DNA from: Castanea sativa
Lineage: Eukaryota; Streptophyta; Magnoliopsida; Fagales; Fagaceae
Assembly: GCF_040712315.1 (NCBI RefSeq)
Contig: NC_134013.1
Coordinates: 90,774,001-90,838,000, forward strand
Reading direction: 5' to 3'
Length of the DNA: 64,000 nucleotides
The translations under genes and the position numbers were made by a program. Below, piece by piece: positions 12,262-25,226 of this stretch. The notes beneath the pieces were generated by a model that worked only from the letters and a program-made list of their open reading frames with translations, did not search any database and was not told where the DNA came from. The first letter of the stretch is position 1. Each line of letters starts with the position of its first letter.

Positions 12262-13149
12262 TGTTAGGTTCTAAAAGTTTAGAACAATTGGCAAATCATG
12301 AATACAAACTTGTCTAGATATAGATCCTAAAGTCTATAGGTATTATTAGATAATGCTTAAGGTGATACAAGTCAGGATTCAGAATATACAAGTTGCAGAA
12401 AGAAGAGTTTAGAAACTGCCTAGTTCGATCGATCGAAAGACAAGCTCGACCGATCGAAAGACAGGCTTGACCGATCAAAACACGTATTTGCAGAATTTTA
12501 AGTTCAGCCCAACAACAGTTCAAGCCTAAAAAGGATTAGGGTTTTAGATCTACTTCTTATAGTATATAAAGGAAACCCTAAGGACGTTTTTTTTTTTTAA
12601 TAAAAAAAAGGCCTTTTCATAGAGAGAAGAGTGTGCCTCCTTTGTGTCTAGGGTTTTGTACCCAAAAAGCTCTCTCATATCTTCTACTGGTGTTATTCCT
12701 TAAAGAATCTCAAGATCCGGTGTTGTAGAAGTTGCTGCTTTCTCTAGTCATCAAAGGTGTTGATGATCTAAACCTTCAAGGGTGGTCTTAGAGTCACAAA
12801 TAGGAGAGTTTGTGTTGCTAAACCTTTGAGTGGTGTCTCAAAGTCACAAGTGTGGGTGTTTGTGTTACAAAGGCCTAGGAAAGAAGTAGTCTATGGACTC
12901 GAAGCTATCATGTGGTCGTGGTAGTAAGTTTTCTACTCGAGGTAGCAATAGAATGTTAGTGGTCTAAGTTTTATTGTACAAACTTCAATTCTTTCATAGT
13001 GAATTTGTTTTTTTTATTTTTTTTTATTTTTTACTTTGAGGATAGTTAGGTTAAATCCTCCCCCAGGTTTTTTACTAATTTAGTTTTCCTAGGTCATTAT
13101 ATCGTTGTGTTATTTACTTTTCTACTGCTTTGCATTATATGATTATTTT
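12262..13149 (+). repeat. Outer element 5' LTR, left part
   Basis: The U3 region carries three short near-palindromic repeats around 12423-12475 of the form TCGATCGATCGAAA, CTCGACCGATCGAAAG and TTGACCGATCAAAA. A TATA-like AGTATATAAAGG follows at about 12560. The right part of the same LTR is 20440-20533. Confidence 0.8.
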
Positions 13150-14158
13150 TGATAGGCCAATAATGTATTGATCACTTGTGATAAATTAATCAATTAATTA
13201 GCTAAGTTAATTAATTAATTCAATTACATGCAATAAGCGTGGTAGTACATACAAATCACCAACTAAGTTAATATGCAGCAGAAAATAAAGTTGACACGGT
13301 GATTTGTTTACGAATGGGAAAAACCACCGAGGCAAAACCTCATCGGGTGAATTTAAGGTCACCACTCCTGAGAATCTACTATTATCACAACAAGCAGTTA
13401 CAAGTAAATGAATCACAGTACCTTATACCAACCTACAATTGAACCCTTACCCCAATACACAATTGAACTTATCTGTAGTGACAATCTCTCATTTTTAATG
13501 CACGGCTCCTAGTACGTGACTAACCAATTGATGCATGGATCCCAGTACGCGACTTAATTACCAACTTGAGAAGGACGTTGGCTGCAAAGTTCTTTAGTTC
13601 ATCAATATGATGAAGATCATGAAACTCCTTGGTCACAAAACCCAACGGCATACAAACGCAATAGCTTCTTCAAGAGAAAGATGAACTAGGGCAAATTCTG
13701 TCTCCGGTCACAATTTGCACGAACAAAACTTTGCTCTATACTCGCGCAACCTTTGACGGCCCTTAAAATAATCCTTATATATGTTTAGAGTTGTGAGAAA
13801 AGAAAGCCTAAACTTGTACACACAGATTGGAGTGAAATCAAATTTGAAAAACTGATTTTCATAAATCTCGATAGATAGGGTATCTATCGAGCAGTTGTCG
13901 AGTATTGGGCTAAAGCAGCCTTTTAAACCTCGATAGATGCTATCTGTTGAGCTAGCTATCGAGCTTTAAAATCCAGCACTTCTTCACTTGTTTCTTGGAC
14001 AGATTTGCATGGTTTCAATACTTGGACTTGAGCTCTTGTTCCATGAACTATTAAACACATCCTAGATCTACCCAATTACAAGTAAAGTGCGTTTTGTCAA
14101 AGGATTAGCCAATTCTAAATGACATATATTCCTAACATTAATCACATATGTCCTAAAA
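13150..14158 (-). repeat. Nested element 3' LTR
   Basis: Minus-strand LTR ending GGCCTATCA at 13150. It contains TCGATAGATAGGGTATCTAT-type inverted repeats near 13865-13970 and a TATATAAGG promoter-like box near 13775. It pairs with 19428-20434. Confidence 0.88.
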
Positions 14159-14719
14159 ATCTCCGCTTTGGCAATTAGTGACAAAACCACAACAAACAAA
14201 TAAACATATGAGAGAAGTCATAAATCACTCAACTCATACTCTTGAAAACAATAAAATCTATCCTAACACAAAATCTTGAAAAAATTTGCAAAAAGAGAGT
14301 TCATAGCAAAAAAGATTTTGACAACTTGTATTTCTGAAACACTTTAAACAAAACTCATTACGACATCTTAGTGTGAAGTAGAAATAAAAGATTGCATACA
14401 AATAATAAGAAGCATGTGCATAAAGAGAGAAAAGAAACAACACATGAAGAAATAGGTTAACAATCTCAATATATATATATATATATCAATAATGAGTACA
14501 AGGTTTGCCATCACAAAGTGGTCATAAGACTAAAGGTACAAGAACAAAGTATCTAAAAGATAAAGAGAAGAAAAAAAAAGATACATTAGTCCTCACTACA
14601 TCCCTCAAAAAAACAAAAACACTCCCCCTAACAAAAATCTCCTATACTAACTCTCCTTCTAAGTACATGACTACTCTCATACCTAAAACTACTTTCCCTT
14701 TTTGTGACGAATGACAAAG

Positions 14720-15837
14720 GGTAAGTCATTGAGAAGCAATCATCTCCTCGTCACCAGAAGAGCTAGCACCATCATCCTCATCACCATCGGAGTCACCACC
14801 ATCGTCCTCATCCTCAGAAGTCTTTGGAGAAGGAGAGGGAGACTCAACAAAGCCACCAAGACGAGCTTGTCGTCGTGCAATACAACCAACATGGGTGTTC
14901 ACCTGACACAACTCATCGCTAAGTGTGTCAAGGCGAGCATCCATGTGCTGAAGTTGTGCCATAATCGACTCGAGGGTCACACTATCCGCGGAAGAAGAAA
15001 GGGCAGATGTGGATGGAGGTGAAGAAGCTGAAGGAGTCGCTGTCTCGGTCTGTGGCCACTTTGGTCAAAGCTGGGCCTCACTTCATCTAACAGTCGCCTC
15101 ATTAATAACACACATGACAAAGAAAGGATCTGAAATGGGAAATGAGACAGAAAAGTGGCGAAGGATCCTCGTGATAGCTGAAGGAAAGATAAACTTATCA
15201 CGGGTCGTCGTATCTCTATATACTTCAACAAGGGAAAGAATGAAGTGAGAGGAAAAATCAATAGAAAGATCCTCTAAGAGGGATAACAAAAATTGAGTAC
15301 GAGGCTCTGTGATAGAATTATAGTAAGACAATGGATGGAGAACGAATGTTATCACCATGTTAAGGAACCTTGGACCTTTAGCGAAAGCCGAGCAACGGGT
15401 GTTCTAATGACCACCCCAAAAAGAAAGAGTCTCACAAAATAGAGACGTGAGCTCGTCTTTAGACACAGTCTTAAAAAGATCACAGCCGGGGTAGTTAGGA
15501 TGCGTTACCCTCGGGATGTGAAGCACCTCGGATACAAGATCCAGAGTGACCACAATGCGTGTGCCTCGAACGTGAGTGAAAAAATGAGGTACTAAATAAT
15601 CGAATCTGTGCATATTGGAGTAGAACTCCTGTAGATGACAGTGGTAAGGTTAGTATCGGAAAAATCTGATAAGATGACTTGGCGTTCCGAAAGAATGCCT
15701 CGTCGAGAAAAGTTCTCCAAGAAGTCCTTGAGGCTTTCTCATCACGGAACCGAAGATGAGAAGGGGTAGAATCAGAAGAAGATGCCCTCGGAATGAAGAG
15801 GATTCTAGGATGGAGTGGACTTACGTTTAGGTGCCAT
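14720..15837 (-). pseudogene. Extra retrotransposon ORF (putative plant transposon protein domain), broken
   Basis: Minus-strand frames 15613-15404, 15358-15083 and 14980-14726 belong to one ancestral protein interrupted by stops and frameshifts. The parts are a basic MAPKRKS-like start near 15837, a central folded region (PGCDLFKTVSKDELTSLFCE; FVLHPLSYYNSITEPRTQFL), and a C-terminal heptad-like segment (MAQLQHMDARLDTLSDEL) followed by an acidic Asp/Glu/Ser tail. I know such proteins as the "putative plant transposon protein" type found in LTR elements downstream of gag; their function is unknown. A related copy is at 34052-35121. Confidence 0.6.
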
Positions 15838-16018
15838 GATGCATACTGAGAGAGAGAGAGAGAGACAAGCAGAAAAGCACCAACACAATTAATATTAAAA
15901 GATAGAAAAAGGAAGGTACGTATGCATGAAAAATGCATAAGCATGTGACATGCAACAATAAAAGCACCATAGGCTCAGCCCAAACCAAACCTACCAGCAC
16001 ACAAGCTTTCAACAAAAG

Positions 16019-16225
16019 GTCTATTTGGATACCGCTTATTTTGCTGAAAATTGAAAATAATAAAAAAAGTTACTTTTCACAAAATTTTTACTGTTCACAT
16101 GCCTAAATGCACTGTTTGTGGACAATGAACAGTGTAAGAGGTGCTCAGCTGAAGAGAAAGAAAGAAAGAAAAAAACGCTGGAAACACAGACATGGGAAGC
16201 GCAAAACACGCTTCCTAAAGGCTCA
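16019..16225. mobile_element. MITE-like insertion
   Basis: It starts with TATTTGGATACCGCTTATTT, which matches an end of the family copies near 47291-47490 and 61055-61262. It also contains ACTGTTCAC and ACAGTG phrases and ends near GGAAGCGCAAAACACGCTTCC. It lies in the spacer of the nested Copia element. The right end is uncertain. Confidence 0.4.
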
Positions 16226-18200
16226 TAAAGTAAACACACCTCTAAAATGCATGAAACATTGTTAAAATGCAATTTGATGCAATGCATGATGATTTAAACT
16301 CATTTAAACAAAAACCAACCCTAAAATTTTGTGAAAAACTCATCAATTTGAAAACCCCCAAAATTTTCAAAAAACATCCCAAAAGTTAGGTCAAAAAGAT
16401 GAAATGCATGATAAGATGAGTGAAATGGGATCACACTAGAGGAAAAAGAAGATCTTTAGGTCGAAAAGCTTTTGGGTCTGAAGTTTAAAGAGAGAGAGAG
16501 ATGAGTTTGGGAAGGTGAGGAGGCAAGTTTTGTCGAGAGAGATCGGGGAGAAATGAGAGAAATTCATGCTGACCCTATATATAGACAAATACACAACTCG
16601 ATGGATAGGCAGGTATCAAGAGGTGTCATTAAAATGTGACAGAAAGAGCAAACGAGGAGCTATCCAGAGGTGTCCACAACAAAAGAACCTCGATGGATCG
16701 AGAAGCTATCAAGGAGACAGAAACTTTCTCAATGGATAAGCTATCGAGAAGCTATTGAGACAAATTCTCAAAAACTTTGGTGGATCGAAATTGTGTTAGC
16801 ATCTTTTGGGAAAGGAAGATCAAGAGCTCGATAGATAGCCTAGCTGTTGAAAGGTATTGAGAAGCTGTCGAGATTGCTCACAAATAGTTTTTCAAGGAGA
16901 AAAAAACACAAACATGAATGCAATTAAACATACTACTTAATCTAGGATCCAAACAACATTTTAAACTTTCAAAAATATCTCTCAACAAGAAAAATGTCAA
17001 GCATATAGATCCAAAACACACATACTAAACAATTCTAACCAATTTTATATTTCAAAAATAAGTCAAGACAGTTTAGTGGGCATATATTAACACATGTATT
17101 CCTTATGATGGTCAAATCACATTGTACCTGCACATGTATCAAAAGTAGCAAAGAATATTGCGTGTTGTGTGTGAAAAACATCACAAGATTGCATAATTGT
17201 CTGCATGTTATGAAGATTTGAGATATGAGCAAATCAATTAAACTCACACACAATCATAACTGCTTGATGGGGACTATCACCTTTGAGGTACATCTTATAA
17301 CTTCCACATTTCCTAAGAGACATGCTTGCAGTCATATATAAAGCATATTGATTCTTTTTGTTTTTATTTTCTTTGCATATTTTTTTTAAGCATATCATGT
17401 ATGGGCATATAAAGGAGAGAAAAGAAATACCCAATGATGTTAAGCTTTTGACATTGCACTTTTGTTATGCCGAAGCATACAAATGTCATTTTATGATTGT
17501 CAGGCAATAGTGGTGAGATGGTTATTTATGCTTTTCTCTTAGGATTTTCTAGTCTTTCCTATCAAAAAGAGTGATATGAGTGTTAAGTATAAGAGATTAC
17601 TTAATCTTACTCATCACAAACACGAGCAATAAATCTCACTTGCTTAGTTGTGCATAGAGATGCTCATCTAAGCTACAAAGATACATAGTTTAGAAAACTT
17701 TGTTTCATTGGCCATTCAAGGTATACAAGTACCAATGTACACAAACATACTATTTTTGTATTTTTCTGATTTTTCAATTTTTTTTTTAATTTTTATGAAA
17801 AAAAAACCAAACAAACAAAAACATGTTAAACAAAAGCATAGTATAAAAACTAGACTGATTCAAAATAAGAAAGCAAAACACAAGTAATGCAATAAAAAAT
17901 AGAAGGAGAGAGAGAAAAGTGACAAAATCACTTCGAGCCTTTTTCCTTCCACACCTTGGAAGATCTTTTCCTTTTAGCGAATCCTTGAACTGGCAGAGAG
18001 GGGGAAGAATTGCAACCGTTCAAGTTCGAAAGGAATATGAGGGCTTTGAGTAGATCTCCAAAAGGAGCAAGAGAGGATGAAGATTGATTCTAGTTTCTTG
18101 ATGAGATCATATTGTTGCTTTGTTGAGTGGCTAACTACTTATAATAATTTGGTCGAGTATGTTCGGTTGCTCCATAGTGATGATAAAGATGCTGCTTCTT

Positions 18201-19355
18201 CTATTTAGACTTTTGGGTATTGCCCTTCTTAGACCTAGGGTTTTTAGTCTCTTTCTTAACAAGCTTAGGGGGTGCTCCTAAGATAGATTTATCATTGTCT
18301 ATGTTCTCACTAGCTAAAACAGTTTTGACATCAGTGTTCTCAGATTCAATATTGTTAGCAGGAGAAACAAAAGCAGTAGTACAAGAGGAAGCATTATTGG
18401 AAGAAGAGAAATCATACCCTAAACCGGTTCGATCAGAAGCAGATTTTTGAAGGTTGAGCATCTCATTAAGCTTTGCACTTGAAGTCCTTTCTAGCTGAGC
18501 TTTGACTTGGAACAGTTCTGCCTCAAGCTTTTTGGTCTTCTTAGCCAAGAAATTATTCTCAAATCTCAATGTTCCAATGGTCTGATTTGCTTATCAAACT
18601 TTGTGGAGATTTCTTCTCGTTTAAGCTCCACATCACTGAGCTTCTTGGTGGCCAACCTATACAACTTCTCATGCTTTTTGTAGACCTTGTATAATTTTGC
18701 ATAGGCTGTGTGGATGTCATCTTTTTCATCAATCATTTCAAATTTAGACTCCATCAAGTCCTCTTCTTCATCCACATCTTCAACAATCCCCTCAGCAGGA
18801 TTGACAGTGGCAGATATCCTTCGATTCTTCAATTGAGGTGGTCTTGGCATGATATATCTCAGGTAGAGATTTGAGCACATTTCTAACAATCTTGGGTTCG
18901 GTAATGGTTTCCCCAAGATTAAAGACTGAGTTCACTATGTCCTTGAGCTTGGCATAGAACTCATCAAACGACTCATCCCCCTTCATCTTGATCTCTTGGA
19001 AGCTTGTAGTGAGCCTCTGAAACTTCAAATCATTGACAGCCTTGGTTCCCTCATAGGTTGTTTCGAGAATGGTCCAAGCTACCTTGGCAGTTTCAGGAGA
19101 GGATATTTTCTTAAACTCTTCATTTGTGACTGCACTAAATAACGCGTTCAATACCCTACTGTTGAAGTTAGCCGCTTTGGTCTTAGCATCATCCCAATCG
19201 GCTGGCGCTTCCTTTGGCTTGGTCCAGCCTATCTCCACAGCTTGCCACCCTTTTTCATCTAATGACTGCAAGAAAGTTTTCATGCGTACTTTCCAATATG
19301 TATAGTTAGTGCCATCAAATAAAGGAAGTATAATAAGAGACTGCCCTCTATCCAT
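18201..19355 (-). pseudogene. Copia gag, Sirevirus-type, frameshifted
   Basis: The frame from ATG 19355 encodes a classic Copia gag N-terminus (LPLFDGTNYTYWKVRMKTFL, then AWTILETTYEGT, then FYAKLKDIVNS). Reading then moves to a second frame (18916-18566) with Lys/Glu-rich coiled coil, and to a third (18569-18201) with LNEMLNLQKSASDRTGLGY. That last phrase is the segment that normally precedes the CCHC zinc knuckle of Sirevirus gags. The zinc knuckle itself is missing and the frame ends at 18201. At least two frameshifts make it nonfunctional. It would have formed the virus-like particle core. The primer site lies 58 bases upstream of the ATG. Confidence 0.85.
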
Positions 19356-19412
19356 GATAAACTGGAGTCAATGGATCACATAGCAAAGATTAACCCTAAT
19401 CAGAGTGTGCCT

Positions 19413-19424
19413 GCTCTGATACCA
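19413..19424 (-). other. Primer binding site of the nested element
   Basis: The minus strand reads TGGTATCAGAGC, complementary to the 3' end of initiator tRNA-Met. It lies 3 bases inside the 5' LTR, the usual arrangement in Copia elements. Confidence 0.9.
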
Positions 19425-19427
19425 CTT

Positions 19428-20434
19428 GATAGACCAATAATGCATTGACTCTTTGTGATAAATTAATAAATTAATTAGCTAAGTTAATTAATTAATCCAA
19501 TTACATGCAATAATCGTGGTATCACAAATAAATTACCAACTAAGTTAATATGCAGTGGAAAATAAAGTTGATACGGTGATTTGTTTACGATTGGGAAAAA
19601 CCATCGAGGTGAAACTCCACTAGGTGAATTTAAGGTCACCACTCCCAAGAATCTACTATTATCAGAACAAGCGGTTACAAGTAAAGGAATCTTAGTACCT
19701 TATACTAACCTACAGTTGAACCCTTACCCCAATACATAATTAGACTTGTTTTGTAGTGACAATCTCTCCTTTTTAATGCACGGCTCGAAGTACGTGACTA
19801 ATCAATCGATGCACGGATCTCATTACATCACTTAATCACAAAATTGAGAAGGGTGTTGGCTGGAAAGTTCTTCGGTTCATCAACACGATGAAGATCACGA
19901 AGCTCTTTGGTCACAAAACTCAATGGCGTACAAACGCAGTAGCTTCTTCAAGAGAAAGATGAACTAGAGAAGATTTTATCTCCGGTCACAATTTACATGA
20001 ACAAAACTTTGCTCTATACTTGTGTAACCTTTGACGGCCCTTAAAATAATCCTTATATATGTTTAAGGTTGTGAGAAAAGAAAGCCTAAACATGAACACA
20101 CAGATTGGAGTGAAATCAGATTTGAAAAACTGATTTTCATAAATCTCGATAGATAGGGTATCTATCGAGCAGTTGTAGAGCATCGGTCTAAAGCAGCCTT
20201 TTAAACCTCGATAGATGCTATTTGTCGAGCTAGCTGTCGAGTTTTAAAATCCAGCACTTCTTCACTTGTTTCTTGGACATATTTGCATGGCTTCAGTACT
20301 TGGACTTGAACTCTTATTCCATGAAGTATTAAACACATCCTAAATTTACCCAATTACAAGTTAGTTGCGTTTTGTCAAAGGATTAGCCAATTCTAAATGA
20401 CATGTTTCTAACATCAATTACATATGTCCTAGCA
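19428..20434 (-). repeat. Nested element 5' LTR
   Basis: Minus-strand LTR starting TGCTAGGACATATG at 20434 and ending CTATCA at 19428. It is about 1007 bp and matches 13150-14158 throughout, with scattered substitutions. Confidence 0.88.
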
Positions 20435-20533
20435 ATTTTGTTTAAACCTAGATCTGAATAATAAACTTAGGAATTCACTTGGTTAATTAATTAGGTTAAA
20501 CAATCTAGTTTACAGGGGTCTAAAAACTTAACA

Positions 20534-23500
20534 AGTGGTATCAGAGTGGGTTAGCTCTTGATTTAAATTATTATACCTAGAGTTAATCCTTGATCCCTGT
20601 TATCATGGATAATTTTAAGTGTCTTACTGTTTTTGATTGTAATGTTTTGAATAAAAAGGACACTATTGTTTCAATTGATCTTTTTGAGGCTTGTGAAAGG
20701 AATTTGTAGGATTTCAGTCTTTCTTAGAAGATTGGTGTAATTTCTCAAATACACTCTGCTTCTCATGGATTTTCACCTACAAAGTCAAGGACTCGTGCTA
20801 TATGGGTGAGAAAAGGCTTGCTAAGGTGAGTGTTGTTTACGTGTCTCTAATTTTAATTCTTTCAATTGTTTGTGGACATGTTTTGTTTCTGTTTTTGGTT
20901 GTTTTGTTTTTTTTTTTATTAAAAAAATCCAAAAACATTGAAAAATTTCAAAAAGAAAAATATATTTTATTTTGTGTCTAGTTTTATTTTTCTTGAGGAT
21001 TACATGAATTATGATATCTCTCTCTTGATTTAAAACATGCTTGACATTGTGGAGAAACTTAAATAGTATGTATTGCTCAACTAAGTGCATGATTATTTTG
21101 AGATAAATACGATTTTGTATGAGTATGTGCTAGTTTGTACATATACTCTTGGATTAATTAAGAAATTGATATTTCTTGTTTGTGTACCCTCTATAACTTA
21201 GTTTAGCACTGTCATGCATTATTTTTGCATTTTATTCATTAAGCATAATGTGTGCCTTTTATTTTTTATCATAAAATATTTTTTTTGAAAATCCAAAAAG
21301 ATTTTGTTTTTTATTTTGTATTACACATCATAAATGTGTATTTAAGATTGACCATTTTATCTTTGCATACCATGCCTGTGTACGTTGGTTAGCTTGGATG
21401 AGCTTATTTTTCTGCACTTTGCTAGTATTAGCTATATAGTACATGTTGTGTGTGAGTTATTTATAGTTTTTGATAATATGATCGTGATTTTGAAGTCACA
21501 TGTCTTTGATTGTAAGGACTAAAAAATCCTAAGAAAAATGCATAGATAACCATCTCACTGCTGTTTACTAGCCAATCATGAACGCCTTAATGCATCTAAA
21601 AAGTTTTTGTGCTCGAGAAAGTGTAGCACTTGCACATAAAAAATCATAAGGTGTTGCCTTTAAAAGAAAAGAAAAAGTTGAAAAAGAAAATATGCTTAAA
21701 AATAAAAAAAAAATATGATAAGGCAAAATTAAAAAAAAAAAAAAATGCATGGCTGCAAGCTTTTTTTTTTTAGGAGATGTGAGAGTTATATGATGTAACT
21801 CTTTAGATGATAGTCACTTTCAAATTTATGTGATGAATAATGTAGAAATTGTGCTTGATTACTATCTACAAATCATCCCATATGGATCTCATGCTTTTAC
21901 TAGTTGCACACACTTCACAAGTTATTCTTTGCTAAACTTTGTACATGGAATTGTGTGAGAATCTAGTTTGGCCATCCAAGATTATGTTTTCTATGATGTT
22001 TGATGCAAAATATGTTTAAGGGTTGGCAAAAATTATGTTTTTGTTGATTAAAAAACTTTGTTTTAAAGTTCTGGGTTGAAAATTCATGTTTTTGAAAAAC
22101 ATTTTGTTAGGACATGTGAATCATGTTAGGAATATATGTCAATATAGAATTGGTTAATCCTTTGACAAAACACACTTTACTTGTAATTGGGTAGATCTAG
22201 GACGTGTTTAATACTTCATGGAACAAGGTTTCAAGTTCAAGTGTTAAAGCCATGCAAGTCTGTCCAAGAATCAAGTGAAGAAGTGCTGGATTTTTAAATA
22301 TCGACAGATATCTCGATAGTTAGTATTTATCAAGGTTTAAAAAAGCTGTTTCAGCCCGATGCTTGACAGCTGTTTGATAGATAGCCTATCTATTAAGATT
22401 TATGAAAAATAGATTTTCAGTTCTGATTTTCATCCAATTCATGAATAGATGTTGGAGCTTTTGTTTCTCATAATTCTAAACATATATAAGGACTATTTTA
22501 AGGGCCGCCAAAGGTTGCGCAAGTGTGAAGCAAAGTCTTGTTCATGCAAATTGTGAATGGAGACCGTGCATTAAGTTGGTGAGTAAAGTTGGTGCATTAA
22601 GATGGAGACCATGCAAATTGTGAATAGAGAACATGAAGCAAATTGTGAATGCAAATTGAAGAAGCTGCTGTGTTTGTACACCGTTGGGTTTTATGACCAA
22701 GGAGCTTTGTGATTTTCATTGTGTGATGAACTGAAGAACTTTGCAGCCAACATCTTTCTCAAGTTGGTGAGTAAGTCACGTACTGGGATTCGCGTATCGA
22801 TTGGTTAGTCACGTACTGGGAGCCGTGTATTAAAATGAGAGATTGTCACTACAGAATAAGTCCAATTGGGTATTAGGGTAAGGGTTCAACTATAGGTTGG
22901 TATAAGCTACTGGGATTCCTTTACTTGTAACCACTTGTTGTGATAATAGAGAATTCTCGAGAGTGGTGACCTTAAAATCACCCGGTGGGGTTTTTACCTT
23001 AGAGGTTTTTCCTATTCGTAAACAAATCACCGTTTCAACTTTATTTTCCACAACATTTTATTTCAGTTGGTGATTTGTTTATGCTACCACACATATTGTA
23101 TGTTAATCTGATTAATTAATCAACTTAGCTAATTAATTGGTTAATTCATCACAATGGGTCAATACATTCTTGGCCTATTACATTTAAACTCATTCTCATG
23201 CATTTCTTTCATGAAATTCCTTGGTTTGAGTAGTTTTTGCACAATCTTCTATTGTTATTCAAAAAAAAAAAAAAAAAAATCAAATTTTTAGAATTTCGAC
23301 CAATCAAATGTGATTTTCGACTGATCGAAAATCCCTTGATATTTAATCATTACTTTCTGCCTGACTCGATTGATACTCGATCAATTTTCAACTAATCGAA
23401 ATTGAAAAATTTTCAGTTTTTAAGTATTTGACCAATTTTTTTTCATGCATCAATTGTGTTTAGGATTCACGTGCATTCCATTGTTTTCTGTATCCATCTT

Positions 23501-24433
23501 GCAGTTTTTGCAGTCATACCTCTCATTGTTTTCACACATAGCATAAATACACTTTGCTAAATTGGGTACTCAACTTGATTTAAAAATTAATTGATTAATT
23601 TTTGAGTTATGTACTTTTTAGTATATACTATTTTTATGTGTGAACTGTAGAAAATATATATTTTTCTAAAGAGATATGATGGATAGTAATGTGAAAATAT
23701 TTTTTCTGTTTGATTTGAGTTCAAACACCATTTGTTTATGGGTCACATAGTGTCAAGTTTGCATTTATTGAAAGAGAGAGTATTTGTGTTCATGTGTAAC
23801 CTCAATTTTTTTTGAGTTTGGTTTGTGTCTTTTTATTTATCCCCACCTCCTAAATTTTCCCAACACTTTTTTTTTTCCCAAAATATGTTTTGTTTTTTCT
23901 ATTTTTATAGGGGGAGAAAGATGTTTTTAAAACCTATGTTGATCATAAGGGGGAGTTGTTTCCTTGATTCTCTATTTCCTCTTATCTTTTGTTGTGTATG
24001 TTTTCTGTTTGCTCTTTGATTGGGTTGTCTTTGTCAATACGTGACAAAAAGGGGGAGAAATAGATGGAATTTGGCAAAAGGTTTTTAAAATGTTTTGTTT
24101 TGGGGGAGATGAAATTATTTTTGAAAGGGGGAGAAAATAAAATTTTTGATGTATCTAACTTAGGAGGAGAGTTAGAATTTACTTTTTTTTTACTGATTCA
24201 TATTGTTTATATGTCTTTCTTTCCACACATGCGTTGATATGTTCTTCTGAGTGTTTCAGGAAAGATAGGTATATTCTGATCAAGATCTTCTACCTCTTCT
24301 TGGAACTTCTAGGTTAGGAGTCTTAGATTGGAATTTGTGATGTAATTAGGCATTTTATTGTATTGGGTTGTTCTTGTATTTGAGCGTTTCATTTTGCATG
24401 TGAGTTTTGTCACGAATTGCCAAATGGGGAGAT
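20534..24433 (+). other. Internal region of the outer element
   Basis: Begins with the primer site and a short ATG frame (20605-20709) that ends at a TAG. The rest is non-coding, with poly-A and poly-T blocks. It holds a solo LTR (22105-23180) and, close to the 3' end, repeated GGGGGAGA purine tracts, a Sirevirus trait. No transposon enzymes are recognisable. Confidence 0.7.
22105..23180 (+). mobile_element. Solo LTR of the nested-element family
   Basis: Starts TGTTAGGACATGTGAATCAT and ends GGCCTATTA. It is flanked by a perfect 5-bp duplication CATTT (22100-22104 and 23181-23185). It matches the 13150/19428 LTRs in inverse orientation. It has no internal region attached, so it arose by LTR-LTR recombination after insertion into the outer element. 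Confidence 0.9.
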
Positions 24434-25225
24434 TGTTAGGTTCTAAAAGTTTAGAACAATTGACAAATAGTGAACACAAACTTGTCTAGATATAGATTCT
24501 AGAGTCTATAGGTATTATTAGACAATGCTCAAGGTGATACAAGTCAAGATTCAAGAATATACAAGCTGTAGAAAGAAGAGTTCAGAAATTGCCTGGTTCA
24601 ATTGATCGAAAGATAGGCTCGACTGATCGAAACACATATCCGTAAAATTTTAAGTTCGGCCCAAAAGCAGTTTAAGCCTAAAAAGGATTAGGGTTTCAGA
24701 TCTACTTCTTCTAGTATATAAAGGAAACCCTAAGGATATTTTAAAAAAAAAGCTTTTTAGAGAGAGAAAAGTGTGCCTCCTTTGTATCTAGGGTTTTGTA
24801 CCCAAAAAACTCTCTCATGCCTTCTATCAGTATTATTTATTGAAGAATCTCAAGATCCGGTGTTGTAGAAGTTGCTGCCATCTCTAGTCATCAAAGGTGT
24901 TGATGATCTAAACCTTCAAGGGTGGTCTTGGAGTCACAAACAAGAGAGTTTGTGTTGCTAAACCTTTAAGTGGAGTCTCAAAGTCACAAGTGTGGGTGCT
25001 TGTGTTGCAATGGCCTAGGAAAGAAGCAGTTTATGGACTCGGAGCTATCATAGGATCGTGGTAGTAAGTTTTATACTCGAGGTAGCAATAGAATGTTAGT
25101 GATCTAAGTTCTATTGTACAAACTTCAATTCTTTCATAGTGAATTTGTTTTTTTTTTGTTTTTACCTTAAGGATAGCTAGGTTAAATAATTCCCAGGTTT
25201 TTTAAAGGTTTGGTTTTCCTGGGTC
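24434..25225 (+). repeat. Outer element 3' LTR, truncated
   Basis: Matches 12262-13105 from TGTTAGGTTC to the TTCCTGGGTC phrase, then passes abruptly into DUF247 3' flank DNA. The last roughly 150 bp present in the 5' LTR are missing, so no target duplication can be checked. Confidence 0.85.
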
Positions 25226-25226
25226 G

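Larger units (their letters stand above)
13150..20434 (-). mobile_element. Complete nested Sirevirus-like Copia element, pol-less
   Basis: Two LTRs of about 1 kb (13150-14158 and 19428-20434) have TG..CA-type ends. A 5-bp target duplication ATTTT lies at 13145-13149 and 20435-20439. On the minus strand the order is 5' LTR, primer site TGGTATCAGAGC (19413-19424), broken gag (19355-18201), spacer, extra ORF (about 15837-14720), then 3' LTR. No protease, integrase or reverse transcriptase frame is visible, so it is a large deletion derivative or non-autonomous element. The LTRs differ at many positions, so insertion is not recent. It sits inside the 5' LTR of the outer element. Confidence 0.9.
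12262..25225 (+). mobile_element. Outer LTR retrotransposon without coding capacity, split by a nested Copia element
   Basis: The 5' LTR starts TGTTAGGTTC at 12262. It is interrupted at 13150-20434 by another element, resumes at 20440 and ends TTAACA at 20533. A primer site TGGTATCAGAG (initiator tRNA-Met type) lies at 20536. The internal region runs to a polypurine tract (AAATGGGGAGA) at 24422. The 3' LTR begins at 24434 and is cut at about 25225 without the final part seen in the 5' LTR. No gag or pol frame is present in the interior. Several GGGGGAG tracts lie at 23910-24130. The interior near 21480-21580 matches, in inverse orientation, the spacer of the nested element near 17460-17560, so the two are related. 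Confidence 0.85.

Noticed and set aside
14711..15248. Plus-strand ORFs over the nested element
   Set aside because: They are shadows of the minus-strand extra ORF, whose composition and motif order make sense while theirs do not.
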